From Linum tenue (Eukaryota > Streptophyta > Magnoliopsida > Malpighiales > Linaceae), in assembly GCA_946122785.1 (NCBI GenBank), contig CAMGYJ010000005.1, positions 79,540,547 through 79,604,546 of the forward strand: a stretch of DNA of 64,000 nt, given 5' to 3'. The notes under the pieces are model-generated. The model did not search any database and was not told the DNA's origin. It saw only the letters and a program-made list of their open reading frames with translations. Within the stretch, counting starts at the first letter, position 1. Each line of letters begins with the position of its first letter. Shown piece after piece: positions 35,301 through 46,966 of this stretch. The translations under genes were made by a program, and so were the position numbers.

Positions 35301-36981
35301 TACAGATAACACATAAGAGTATCCGTATTGAATACTAGTTGGTTGATTGTGGATATTAGTTGGTATCTGCTAACTAGATACTAGTTTGTGATGTTTTGAA
35401 TATTAGTCTGTGCTATCTAGATACTCAGCAGACTTGGGTATTAGTTCATACATTTTGGATATTAGTTAGTATATACTAACGAATCTTCAAGTTAGCAGAA
35501 TAACTAGGCTGGTGGGGAGTGGGGTTAGGGTTTGTTTTTATAACTTTATATATATAAATGGTAAAATTACTAAGTGGTACCTGAAAACTAAATTTTAATT
35601 TAGTCATTAAATTTCTACCTTATGTGTCTTCTAGTTATGATATTATTATTTATAAGGTACTGGTTTTCTAATGGTCAAATACTGATTGGACCATTAAAGT
35701 GTGAGTCATTCACGCTACCGGGCCATGCTTCGGCTCGTATCTGACAACATTGGTAAAAAAAATTTGTACACAAATTTATTTAGGTGATGATAGTATTTGA
35801 ATTCTAGATTATTTGAGAACCCTTGAGGATTATGTTTTAATGTTGAATACCCTTAATTAAATTTTTGGGTTCGGCGCTCCTGCTTGTACCTATATATTTT
35901 CGTACAATTTTTTTATAATGCAAACTGAATTTGTACATTTAACGTTGTGGTGCAATTCAATGTGCACCTATATACATGTTCATACAAATTTTTTTATGGT
36001 ACAAACTAAACTTGTCCATTCAATATTAGTACAAATTCAATTTTTACATGAAACATCAATGCTTATGAAGATTGTAAAATTGAATATTTGGTTATTTGTT
36101 GGTGAATGGTTGGCATATATAGGTGTAGACATGGGTACTTCCACGTGGTGAACAATGACTATACTCATTGGCTAAAGTACGCAATTGGAGGCAGCGCTGC
36201 TCCCACGATCAACAGTCAAGGGAACCGATTTCTGGCCTCCAACAACATATTCACTAAAGAGGTAAAAGAGTAGTGATGGCAATTTGAACTCGTCTCGTGG
36301 ATATTATTCGATTTAATTCGTGATGGGACGGGTATTAGCGAATTCGCTGTAACATGGGGCGGGGCATGGGTATCTACTTCCTATTCGTCCCGCCTCATTC
36401 TTGGCATATTTATCTTATTTTGATTTTTCTTCAACTAGTTAGAGTCAATATTTCAACTGGTTAGACTCAATTATCCATCCTATTATTATTTTCATTCATA
36501 AAGTGTTTTCTCTTTCGTTTTATCGTAAAAAGTAAAATTTGAGTGTGTTTTTTTCAAATAACATGTAAGAGTAGGTCGACTCCCCCTCCCCGTACCAGCG
36601 CGGGTTTTACTCGTCCCGACCTGTAGTAGCGTGGGACGGGTATGGGTATTGAGGTACCCGCCCGCTCCGTCCCATTTCCATCACTATAAAAGAGTAGTCC
36701 CGACATAGTATGGTTTTGTTACAACTCGATTTATTGATATCAACGTATTCGTCGCGCAGGTAACGAGACGTGCTGGTGCACCGGAAAGTGAGTGGAAGAA
36801 ATGGAACTGGAGGTCGCAAGGAGATATGTTTCTGAACGGCGCCTTCTTCAGAATTTCGGGCAGTAGAGCAGCTTCGAGCTACGTCAAGGCGACGAGCATG
36901 GCGGCTAAGTCGTCGAGGATGGTCGCTTCCATGACTGCCGGTGCTGGTGCGCTGGTCTGCAGGCGAGGTCTAGCCTGCTGA
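32352..36981 (+). CDS. Pectate lyase PL2, transposon-laden introns (410 aa)
   Basis: Tandem paralogue of PL1. The conceptual model joins 32352-32461, 33286-33720, 34164-34490, 36123-36261 and 36760-36981: 1233 nt with no internal stop and GT-AG at every junction. It has a signal peptide, the [16 protein letters not shown]-domain, [16 protein letters not shown] calcium-binding region, the RMPRCRHG catalytic motif (split by intron 3) and the conserved C-terminal exon. The intron at 33721-34163 is a hAT MITE plus one target-site copy; the intron at 34491-36122 is absent from PL1. Just after the MITE, the stretch replacing PL1's [15 protein letters not shown] is diverged and locally frame-altered (+21 and -6 nt) before DGDGISVFG restores homology, so activity is uncertain. 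If the MITE is not spliced, a TAA follows codon 182 at once, truncating the protein before the active site. Confidence 0.8.
32860..32925 (+). mobile_element. SINE-like trace in PL2 intron 1
   Basis: A box-A-like TAGCTTAATGGTA (about 32862) and a box-B-like GGTTTCGGGTTCC (about 32912) are spaced as in tRNA-derived SINEs. PL2 intron 1 is 824 bp against 102 bp in PL1, consistent with insertion here. Boundaries are unresolved. Confidence 0.4.
33722..34156. mobile_element. hAT MITE acting as a probable intron in PL2, copy 2
   Basis: 435-bp element TAAAGGTGGCAA...TGTCACCTCTA of the same family as 30389-30841, flanked by the perfect 8-bp TSD ATTGCAGG (33714-33721 and 34157-34164). The left TSD plus the element's first bases form the donor CAG|GTAAAG; the right TSD forms the acceptor AATTGCAG|G. 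Removal of 33721-34163 regenerates the uninterrupted exon exactly. Confidence 0.9.
34619..35755. mobile_element. Probable MULE-like insertion in PL2 intron 3
   Basis: Ends CAATGTTATTAAAGCCAAGCCGAG and CTTCGGCTCGTATCTGACAACATTG are imperfect inverted repeats, and the interior contains GC-rich sequence unlike the host intron. I found no clean target duplication. A further foldback element is nested inside. Confidence 0.45.
35100..35510. repeat. Foldback repeat with TATCCA/TGGATA phrases
   Basis: The left arm (GTTAATCTGCTAAAGATTCGT...) and right arm (...ACGAATCTTCAAGTTAGCAGAATAAC) are inverted copies of about 110 bp, enclosing short repeats such as AACACATAAGAGTATCC. A GGTGGGGAGTGGG direct repeat lies on both sides (about 35084 and 35512), a possible target duplication. 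It lies inside PL2 intron 3. Confidence 0.6.
36271..36686. mobile_element. hAT MITE in PL2 intron 4
   Basis: 416-bp element TAGTGATGGCAA...TTCCATCACTA with a perfect 8-bp TSD TAAAAGAG (36263-36270 and 36687-36694), inserted 9 bases inside the native intron donor at 36262. It is GC-rich at the ends (CGGGTA... and CCCGTCC phrases). It is the same family as 63514-63961. Confidence 0.9.
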
Positions 36982-38330
36982 TATACTAGCGAGTACTGAT
37001 TAGAAAGAACGAAGATGATGGTGAAAAGGGAAGAATGTCCCTGACAGAGAAATCGGGTTCACTTTGTTGGTCAATAGAATAGCCGACGGTTGGATCCTGT
37101 TGATGATGATGATGTTACGTGAAAATAGAAGGAGATAAATAAGAGAAAGAGAAAAAGCAGTCTGCCCTCTTCAATCTCCACTAATATTTGTTGAGCCAAG
37201 AAAGGGGAACGTTGTTACTCGTTAACCCGCGGGTCAACCTGTCGTCGGTTGACCTATTTTGACCCTGACTCTTTAAGAATAACGCGTCATACACATTCAT
37301 CGACTCGACCAATCTGCTGTGAGGTATCGCGTTGGCGTTAAATGATGTCGTTTTTTTTTGTTTGTAAAATACACCTATTTTTCAGTCTTCTTTTTAGCCT
37401 AATCCAATCTTTGGAATTCTAAATTGAATATTTGATTATTTATGTTATATAAGTGTGTTAGTGTGTGTGAAATTTCACTATATATGTTGTATCCAAGTAC
37501 AACATGTTATTTTGTAATGTTATATGCTATAACTCATATTATATGAGAATTTAGATGTAGTGAAGCTTAATGATCAATGGCTAATTTCTATTAAGTGCGT
37601 AAAATTCTGACATTTTCCCACAAATTGAGCCACAACCTGTCGAAGAAAACACAAATTGATAGTCGCTAAAGCATACAAAGAAATGCACACTCTAACACTC
37701 AGTAATCAAGTCTTGATATGTGAAAAGAGGATCTTGTACCATGTTAAAATTAGTGTTTATGAAATTGTACCCGGAAAACTATTCTATCGAAGTTAGAATC
37801 AGTAGATGATTTTTCACTATATGAAACCGTCAAGAACCACAATTTTAGTACACAATATCCTGTTATTGTATTTTCTAGTACACTTATGGTTCGATTTTAC
37901 AATTCTTGATTAAAGTCACAATAACAAGAGATAGAAACCACAAAAGACAAAAAAATTTACATGTTTTCTCCAACAATAACCATTAGGACTAGTCCATGAT
38001 GCAAGGCATGTCTCCTTGTTCACCCGAAATCTCACACACTACACAAACACAGCACGTCAACTTATATATATACAACCCACCTCCTCTAACCCTACCACAA
38101 AGAGTGCAGGTAATTAACCTTAATGATCAGTGGCTAATTACCTAGAAGAGGTTATTTATGCATTGGAAATAATTATCAATAAGATCGTGTACATCTTTTT
38201 TAAGCTATTAATCCAATGTGTATCAATGGCAACTATGAGAAGATTTTCTTTCATATTGTCTGGTCGTCAGTTCTATGGTTACATCAATACCTACTACAGA
38301 GTTACTGTCGCAGTAAATGTAGAGAAGTAA
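36982..38330 (+). other. PL2 3' flank with an insertion
   Basis: Blocks shared with the PL1 3' flank occur at 37020-37220 and again at about 38195-38310, whereas in PL1 they are almost contiguous. About 0.95 kb (37220-38195) is therefore extra in this copy. Within it, CTTAATGATCARTGGCTAATT occurs twice (about 37565 and 38120), perhaps marking an insertion. No coding content was recognised. Confidence 0.5.
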
Positions 38331-38689
38331 TTAGTCGTACTTCCTACCCATAATTCCAATATCTAGCCAATAGGTTTGGTGTAGATGGTAGGTGAAGGCG
38401 CATTGATCGACAATGGAGATGGTGAAGAAACCAAAAGGAAGCCAAGAGCATTTGTCGGTCAGTCCTGTCTGAACTCCACCCGATTGCCAAAACCAAGTTG
38501 TGAGTGGAATTCAGTGCCCGATCTATCCCTCATCTGACACTTAATGCACTATGCTGATTTCTATCACTTCCTCAGAAAGAAAGTTAATAGCGGAAATGCG
38601 AGGAACATTTAATGGCAGGCAGAGGAGTTGGAGGCTTTTATGATTTATCTATCTAATGAATGAAATGAGATTACATTACTTGTAAAATG
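38331..38689. other. Intergenic DNA, no feature seen
   Basis: No gene or repeat that I can support. Confidence 0.4.
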
Positions 38690-38698
38690 GGTAAATAC

Positions 38699-39116
38699 CA
38701 TTGTTTGGTCATTGGATTTACTAAAACGTGTCATGTTTAGTTACTAATAAAAAAAAATTTAATATCAATGTTGGTCATTCAAATTAGTAAAATGGTCCAT
38801 GTTTAGTCCCTTTCTATTAGTCTCCGTTAGCACTGTCAGTCAACTGTTTAAGTGGCTAACAGAAGTGCTGACTCACCCTTTCTTAACCTACCACATCACC
38901 AAACCCGACCCGCCACGTCACTCATCCCGCCATATCATATTTTCCAACCCAATCCTTAAAAACCCAACCAACCTATGAGCCGACCTCTCTATCCCAATCC
39001 TTAACGGAGAGCGACCAAACGTGGATCATTTTATTCATTCGAGTGACCAACATTGATATTAATTTTTTCCCAGTAATTAACATGATACGTTTTGATAAAC
39101 CCAGTGACATTTAATC
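38699..39116. mobile_element. MULE-type MITE, older copy
   Basis: About 418 bp with imperfect inverted ends (GGGTAAATACCATTGTTTGGTCA... and ...CCCAGTGACATTTAATC) of the same family as 39467-39842. The flanking 9-mers TTGTAAAAT/TGTTAAAAT match at 7 of 9 positions, consistent with an older insertion. Confidence 0.6.
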
Positions 39117-39456
39117 TGTTAAAATATCATGCGTTTTGAAGATTACATTAATGATCGGGTTCCGTAGATGAAACTAACAAACCAAACTTGCCACAAAAAT
39201 GGAGCAAATAGCTAAAGCAAGAATTATTTAAGAGGTTGTTTTGGTTTAGAAATTTGGTTAGGAGGAATTTGTGAGAGATTGTGGTCCAAATACCTCATTC
39301 AAAAATCCAGATAATTAGAACTAGGAAATTTAATAAATCACTTGTTTGATAATGGATCCAGAATTGTTTAATTAGTTATTTCAATTTTAATGTTAAACTT
39401 AAAATTACAAATTAGCCATTATCTATGTCTTCTTCGCAGACCTACCAATCTTGAAA
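39117..39456. other. Intergenic DNA, MITE-like debris
   Basis: No gene. TTTGGTTTAGAAATTTGG-type phrases near 39240 resemble eroded MITE ends but no partner is clear. Confidence 0.3.
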
Positions 39457-39466
39457 AACGGAATTG

Positions 39467-39842
39467 GGGTAAATGACACATTTGGTCACTGAGATTACTA
39501 AATCGTGTCATATTTAGTCACTCGAAAAATATAATATCAATTTTGGTCACTCGAATTACTGACACAGGTCACATTTGGTCACTCTTCTGTTCAACTCTGG
39601 TCACTCGAATTATTGAAAAATGTCACATTTAGTCACTCGTATTACTGAAACATGTCACATTTAGTCACTCTCCCAAAAGTTTCCGTCCAACTACATTAAT
39701 GGAGTTGGACGGAAACTGACGGGAGAGTGACTAAATTTGACCAGTTTTGGTAATTCGAGTGACCAAAATTGATATTAATTTTTTCTAGTGACTAAACATG
39801 ACACAATTTAATAATCTTAGTGACCAAATGTGTTATTTACCC
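39467..39842. mobile_element. MULE-type MITE with perfect 10-bp TSD
   Basis: 376-bp element GGGTAAATGACAC...GTGTTATTTACCC with long inverted repeats containing repeated TTTGGTCACT phrases. It is flanked by the perfect direct repeat AACGGAATTG (39457-39466 and 39843-39852). Terminal sequence and TSD size match the larger element at 51430-53188. Confidence 0.9.
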
Positions 39843-39927
39843 AACGGAATTGGATCTAGAAAGAACAATAATCACCTCACTCTGCTTTCTTCTTTTCTAA
39901 TGCAATATTTCAATTCCCAGTTTTCCA

Positions 39928-40389
39928 ATGATAAACGCGGTGGATTCAGCCCTGGACCCGCTGTTTTTCAACTATGTCAGCTGCGGAGTATCCGACATCA
40001 TCAATAACCTCTGGACTTGGGTCGTCGTCCTCATTGCGGCTGTCAGCCTTTTGAGCATCAGAACCGCCGCCGTCTCACCCTTCAAGTCCCCGGTCCTGGG
40101 TTTTTCCTAATTCATCGCAACCCCAGGAGCGACTGGTATCTGAATTCAGAGTCGGTCGGCGATGTAAAGGATGGCGGCACAGACCCCGGCGGGTACTCCG
40201 AGGACGCCGACTTCGAGTCCGATCATCTGCGACGGCGACGACGTGGTCATGAAGGAAAAGTTCGTGGCGTATTACTGGGAAGAGCCACCGGTGGTCGAGG
40301 AGGAGAAGCAGGATGACGACGTTGAAGGCGACGCCGGGGAGGCAAACGGCGTCGGAGCTGGAAAATTTCGCTGCATAGCCGGCGATTGA
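39928..40389 (+). pseudogene. Decayed host membrane-protein gene fragment
   Basis: A frame from 39928 reads MINAVDSALDPLFFNYVSCG followed by a hydrophobic, membrane-spanning-like stretch (NLWTWVVVLIAAVSLLSI) and stops at 40110. A shifted frame (40171-40389) continues with SSPIICDGDDVVMKEKFVAYY and an acidic run. Base composition is GC-rich and coding-like. It looks like a small plant membrane protein gene with a frameshift, possibly cut off by the LINE that begins 120 bp later. I do not recognise the family well enough to name it. Confidence 0.4.
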
Positions 40390-40551
40390 AAATTCGCAGC
40401 ATATCCAAATGGTAGAGATAAGGATGAGAGGTTTGAACTGATCGATGAATAAATATAAGGGGTATATTGGAAAGGTTGGGAGAAAATAAGTAGAGATTTT
40501 GAAATAGTGGGTTTTTTTTTTTTTGGACAAAGGACTCTGCAGTAAAACCTA

Positions 40552-43500
40552 ATAGAACAACCAAAGATTACAAAACGGGGGACAAAACATTAAGGATGGT
40601 GATCCAATCGGCCGGAAGCTGGTTCTTTGCGGAAGAACGAGCAATCCAGTCAGCTTGAACATTGTTTGACCGACGAACAAAGGCGATTCCGACGTTTGGG
40701 GATCGTCAGAGGAAAGAGGAAACAACATCAAATATTTCCGCGATTTCCCACGGCCACAACTTCCTCATTCCTCCGTTTGCGTCAACCAAAACGTTTGGGG
40801 ATCGTCTCCTTGGCCAGAACACAACCTTCCTGTAATGTCCTCGCTTCTACTTCCAAGGTTGAGTTGTAGAGTAGGGAACCGGCCTCTCCGTCACAAATCT
40901 TGCCATGGTTGTTAGTAACGATAAAACCATAAGCCGCCTTCTGGGAATCGCAAAAAAAGGATCCATCACAGTGAATCTCGAGCTCGAGATTGCCTGGTGG
41001 TGGGGATGGATGTGAAGGAGGTGGGATGGGTCGATTAGAAGAACTGGTCCCTTCTTTCCTCTTTTGAGGGCATATTTTCCATTGGTTGATTTCATGGAGC
41101 GTTTAGCTAAAGTGTGTGGGGACTAAGGGGGTGTTCTTGAAAATCTTCTCGTTTCTTGTCTTCCACAGATTCCATAGGTGAAAAGTAAATGCTTGGGGGG
41201 CATCCTGGTTTAGTATCTTCTCCACCTCTCTCATCCAGTCGACAATCATCAGGGAGGGAGGAGGGAGAGAAATCTCCGGAGCAAACTGCATCCATGAGTC
41301 TCTAGCGTGTGGACATCTGAACAAGACATGATGAATGGTTTCATCAATCTGAAGACACACAGGGCATTCCGGAGATGGGGCGCAATGACAGGAGAACATT
41401 TTATGCCTGGTGGTCAAAGCACCCCCTAGATGCCTTATAGATGAAAATTTTGAGCTTCGGAGGCAACGAAAGGCTTCAGAGCCATTTCCACATTTTCTTT
41501 TCTTCCATGGAGAACCCATTATGAACCGAACTCCCAAACAGAGAACGATCATGAAAGGCATGGAAAGCATAGCTCATTGAGAACTCTCCATTTGTCGTGA
41601 ACCACCATGCCCAGAAATCCTCCATATCCGGAGACCCAATGAGGATCTGGCCAATTGCTTGTAAATCCTCTCTAGAGATGAGACCATCAAAAGTTGAAAA
41701 ATCCCACGATCGACTAGTCTGATCAATGAGTTCAAAAACAGACCTGAGATCCTCAACAGAACCGTGAATGCAGCCTCCAGACTTTGTTGGGATCCAAGGA
41801 TCCTGAAAGACCTTTGTCGAACGTCCATTGCCAATGACACGAACAACTCCTAAACTCATCCAACAAGAGACATCAAACAGGCTTGCCCAAATCCAGGAGG
41901 CCCTACTCCCTTTGAGCCTCGCGAAAGCCATAATTTGAAAAGTAAAGCCCTTTTAGAAGGCTAACCCAAAGTGCATATGGAGAGAATAGGATACGCCAGG
42001 CTTGCTTTGCAAGCAAAGCAAGGTTGTAGATGTGAAAATGTCGGAAACCAATACCTCCCTCCTCCTTTGGTGCGCCCGCCGATGGATGGTCTTTTTTGAA
42101 GTGGATCCTGACCAATAGAATCTTTTTAGCATACCATCCATCCTATTGGTCTTAGATTTGGGAACAGGAAAATGGATATCATATAGGATGGAATAGCTTG
42201 GAAGACAAACTTGAGCAAGATTTCTTTTCCACCAGGGAAAAGAAGCAAACTTTTCCCATTCTCTACTTGGTTTTCCAACTTTTCCAGCAGGAACTTAAAC
42301 ATTTCTTTCTTGGATCTACCCCAGGACGTCGGGACACCCAAGTATTTAGAGTGAGAGAACTCATCATCGAAGTTCAACAATGCCTTGATATCTTGTCGTT
42401 ACATTTCAGAAACATTGTAGCTGAAGAAAGCAGAAGATTTGTTAGTGTTTATCTCTTGCCCATTAAGGGCACCATACTCTCTGATCACATTCAATAGGTG
42501 AGAAGCTTCCCCCTGAGAAGCCTCCCCAAAAATGACGGTATCATCAGCGAACAGGCAGTGAGTAAGTCTTGGGAAATTGTTGTTCACTCTGTGACCTTTG
42601 ATGTGATTTGCTGTGATGGGCTTCTTAATGAGGAAAGAGAGGGCATTCGTCATCAAAATGAAGTGGAGGGGATACAAGGGATCTCCCTGGCGAATACCTC
42701 TTGTTGGAACGAAAGAATCAAAGGGGATACCATTGAAAAGAACCTTGAAACCAACGATAGAGTCATAGAGAAGCATTCTTTAATCCAGCTACACTAGGTA
42801 GGGCAAAAGCCATAGGCCTCAGAAGATTGAAAAGGCACAACCACTCCACGAGATCATAGGCCTTACGCATGTTAAGCTTGAGCATCATATTCTTTTTGTG
42901 ACCTGTCTTGTGCTTCTTAAAATGGTTAAAAACTTAAATTGTCCTGGATCTATCTTCCTCCTGTAAAAGCAGCCTGGAGCTCTAAAATTAGGGAGGGCAT
43001 CCAGACCTGTAGCCTTGTAATAACTTTGTAACGAAAATTACAGCAGCTGATAGGTCAAAACTGTCCAAGGGAGTCAGGAGCGTTAGTCTTTAGTATGATG
43101 GTGATGAAGTATCATTCCATCCATCAGCCAGCTTAGCATCCTGAAAAAATCTCTTGATTTCATCACAGAATTGATCTTCACACACATTCCAAAACCGACA
43201 GAAAAAATGGCCAGAAAAACCATCCGGACATGGGAATTTCGAAGGGCCCATGGCAAAGACAGCTCTCCTAATCTCATCATTTTCTAGTGGTTCGGTGAGC
43301 GTCATGTTCATCTCATCATGAACCAACTGAGGGAACCCACTTAGATCAAAGCTCAGTGAGTTTGGATCCTTAGCAGTAAACAGATTCTGGTAGAAAGTGG
43401 ATGCCCACATTCTAAGCGATGGTTGATCCTCAATCCATTCCCCTTGGTCATTCTTCAATCTTAAAATTCTGTTCGAAAATCTTATTTTGATACAAGAGAC

Positions 43501-44570
43501 ATGGAAAAAGAAAGTGTTTTGGTCTCCTTTTTGAAGCCAACTGACTCTAAAAACCTGTTGTCAATACTCCTCCTCCTTTTCCCATATCAGATTCAGCTCA
43601 TTCAACAGTGTTGTCTTTTCCTCGCCATGGTGACTGTCATCATTCAACTTCACGATATGTTCAATCCGTTTTTTTATCTCCACTTCCCTCTTAACAACAA
43701 GTCTACGCTTCTCTTTTGCCCACCTTCCTAGTTGATGTCCACATTCATCAAGGATACTACTCCGATCGCCCCCTCGATTCCAGGTGCTCGTAATGATGAG
43801 GTTGCAGTCCTCTTCAAATCTCCACATTTTATCAAATCTGAACGGTGATTCGGTTCGGTCCTCATGCAGATTCAGGTCAACTCAAATGGGGGCGGTGATC
43901 TGATTCAACAAACATCTCATGAAAAACACTAGCTTTATCAAAGTGTAACCCCATGACGTCGGGCACAAGGCGCGATCCAACCTTTCCATAATCAAATTAA
44001 TTCCACTTTGCATATTCTTCCACGAGAAAACCGACCCATTGAATCTCAAATCAATCAACCCATTCTGCTCAATGAAGTACTTAAACAGAGCCCTATTCTC
44101 ATTTCTTATCGGGCACTGCCCTTGTTTTTCGAAATCACACAACACTACATTGAAATCTCCTACAAGCAACCACTCCTCCTCTTGGCTCTCTCTCAAGTGG
44201 GTGAGGTGATCCCAGAGAGCACGTCTCTCTACCACCGTGGTAGGAGCGCGAACAAAAAGTACAGAAGAATTCCCTATTCTCCCAATTAATACATACATCA
44301 ATGTAAACTTGAGAAGTGTCAATCACCCTGATTGAAACATCTTCTCTCCACCACAGCGCCAGACCACTACCACCTACACTAGAATTAACATACTCCTTAT
44401 TTGAAAATTTCAACCCTTCCCTTTTTCCTTCCATGAAGCTTTCTTCTTGTTACGTCTCCATAAGAAACAGGATTGACGGCCCAAATCTGCGACAAAAGTT
44501 CTTGCAGTAGCGTCTTGTAAGGATTGGCCAAATCCTCTACAATTTCAGCTCATGAGCCTCATTCCTGAGG
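40552..44570 (-). pseudogene. LINE ORF2, broken
   Basis: The endonuclease retains WLLVGDFNVVL and LDRAL. The reverse transcriptase retains PTRGIRQGDPLYPL and the catalytic box in CLFADDTVIF (near 42555). Further 3' are the C-x2-C...H-x4-C region CPVCLQIDETIHHVLFRC (about 41370) and an RNase H-like end (DGSFFCDSQKAAYGFIV, about 40950). It is split over many frames and cannot make one protein. Confidence 0.85.
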
Positions 44571-44600
44571 AGGTGGCTTAAGGCTCACCACCACTGCCCT

Positions 44601-46324
44601 CTAGTTCGGACTCTGCCCTTCCTCGGCTTGATTCCATTCTGCCATGATTGTTGTCAGCCTCCTTCGCCGGTAAACTTGTTTCTTCTTTGCCTTCCCATGC
44701 TCTCCCTTTCCTGGATTAAACACAAGAGAATCAACACTCATGTTAGTAGATGATGAAATCTCCGGCGAGATTGTCTCTGTCGTCGTTTGCTGGTCTGCTT
44801 TCTTTTTCTTTGTTGTGCTGGCAAGGTTCTCCTCACTTAGGAGTCCACTAATCAGTTGGACCGCATACTTGGCCTCCTGAATTATGGATCCCATAATGCT
44901 CAACTGTGGAGGAGTTTTTGTGGTCTTTGGGCTAGCTTGCTGAACGGTGTCACTTGGCCCAGCTAGTGAGAGTTGCTGGCCCATCTCCAGAAGCCCCAAC
45001 TGGTCCTGGTCTCTCTCCTTCTCCCCCGTTTCTTTGCTCCCAATGGGCTCTTCATCATTCAGCAGCAGACTGGTTTGTATCGCTTCCGTCACCTTCTCCG
45101 GATCTTCCTCAAGCCTATGTGGTTGGTAGAAGTTGTCCAGAACTTTTTCTGATCCCCATGGAATATAAGTTGGGCCCCTGGGATTGCTGAAGAAAGCCCC
45201 CCTATACAGTTCTCGAAACCCGGTGGGCAATAAATATGCAGACTGCGGTTGGTTGGTGCCTGAGTCAACTGGGCTGACACCTCCTGGCCTCCTCGGATTT
45301 CGAACCCTCTCCTCTTACTTTCTTCCATCTGCATGGTGAGGCGGCGCCGGAATGATGCCGGTGAGGTGTTCGTTGGTGAATCATGACCCGCTTTCAGAAC
45401 TGCCATGTAGACCTCCGACGCCTCATTGTTGAATCCCTTCCTTCGACATTCTTCTCTTGTCAAGCAATTTTGTATCAGATGTCCTAGATTTTCACAGAAA
45501 TAACACAAATCTGTGATTCTCTCATATTTAAAGCTCACCCATACTGACCTTTCCAACTGGGGTACTCAAACCCGATTGGGATTGAATCCTCAATCTTGAC
45601 CTCCAATTGAGCTCTGATGAACTTCCTCCATCATTTGTGTTCGATGTTGGATCTATCAATTCCATGGAATTGTGGGAACACAAAAGAAGCTACTGCTTCG
45701 ATGGTTGCTTCGTGCTTCATTGACAGGGGAAGGTCGTGCATTTGCAGCCACATAGTAACTGCGGAGAAGTCCACATCTTTTGCATTCCCCTCTCCATCCC
45801 ATTTCTTGACTGCCACCAGGGTATTTCCTATGTTCCATGGTATGTTCTGGGTAATCTCTATGTGCCTCTGTTTCGAAAGAGTAGACGAAGAGGTTGTCAT
45901 CTTCATGATTGTGACACCCCCCGCTTAGATGGTGCCTGAAGGGTGGCCTTGTATTTTCCTTTTTATAGCCAAACCAGCCTTGAGAAGTATGCCTAGTGGG
46001 TGTCATTTCACTCTTAATGCTTCCTCTCTTGGGTGTCTGGCAAGTCCAGAGATCCTTATGCAGATGGAGATCCCGGCTTACATGGGTGATTTGTTGATTT
46101 GGACGGCTATCCTTCTCTCCTTCTCTGTCTGTGAGAGCATTAATGGTGATAAGGGTAGTGCTCTCTGTTGTTCCGCCTCCATGCAGGTTGCAATGATATG
46201 GGGCTTGCCCTCCTTCCTTGCTAATAGACTTACCCACCTGAGCTCGGACGTCTCGTCGGTCTGATCCGTTTGTCTCTGTTGTGAGGACTGAGGAGGGGGT
46301 AATCGAGAGAGAGGAAAGTAGCAT
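44601..46324 (-). pseudogene. LINE ORF1 (gag-like), broken
   Basis: An upstream part (45906-45631) resembles plant LINE DUF4283 (VTMWLQMHDLPLSM). Then comes an intact-looking CCHC knuckle CYFCENLGHLIQNC near 45490 and a long hydrophilic Ser/Thr/Lys-rich tail to 44601. Frameshifts separate the parts. Confidence 0.7.
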
Positions 46325-46578
46325 TATAGCCTATCTCTCCCTTCTGAACTTTAGATTTGCTTTTTTTACCCGTTGGATGCCCACTTTCCATTGATTGGTT
46401 GTTTCATTTTCTGGTCTCCACATTAGCTCTCCTCTCTTATGCTTCTTTCTTCCATGTGGTGGTCTCCAGGTCCTACCTTGTAGACGCGACCCTTGTTTCC
46501 ATTTATTAGGCTATTGTCTGTGGGATTCATTGCCTCTTTGTTTAACGTTTTTGGTATAGGGTAATGGGATTGGGGCAA

Positions 46579-46956
46579 GGTTGTCAAACCGGTTTATGCC
46601 AGTGTGCCGGTTTAGCAAGTGGAATGGTTCAACCGTTGGCATATACCGGTTTGTGCCGGTTCATGCCGGTCAATATTACAAATAAAATTATAAATACTCA
46701 TATTTAAACATGACATTTAACGTCAATACCTAAACATTTATACTTGAATCCAACAAATAACATCAATATTTAACTTTTATACTCATAAAATAAATAATAA
46801 AATAATTTTATTAATTAAATTCACTAAAATAATGTCATTTTACTTAGAGATACGTATATCGATCATGCCGGTCATACCGGTGATATCATGCCGGTTTTAT
46901 GACCGGTACCGGTTGAACCAGATACAATCGGTGGCACGCCGACCGGAGTGACAACC
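46579..46956. mobile_element. MITE rich in CCGG(T) motifs, MULE-type TSD
   Basis: 378-bp element GGTTGTCAAACCGG...CCGGAGTGACAACC with many ACCGGT/GCCGGT repeats at both ends. Flanking repeats ATTGGGGCAA / ATTGGGGAAA (46569-46578, 46957-46966) match at 9 of 10 positions, fitting a Mutator-type duplication. Confidence 0.75.
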
Positions 46957-46966
46957 ATTGGGGAAA

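Larger units (their letters stand above)
40512..46330 (-). mobile_element. Second degenerate LINE (L1-type)
   Basis: Minus-strand non-LTR retrotransposon with its poly(A) tail seen as T13 at 40512-40524. It contains, 5' to 3', ORF1 with DUF4283-like and zinc-knuckle segments (about 46325-44600), endonuclease (about 44570-43880), reverse transcriptase (about 43830-41900), a zf-RVT-like segment (41570-41100) and RNase H-like remnants (41095-40550). Many stops and frameshifts are present. I could not find its target duplication, so the 5' boundary is approximate. Confidence 0.85.
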
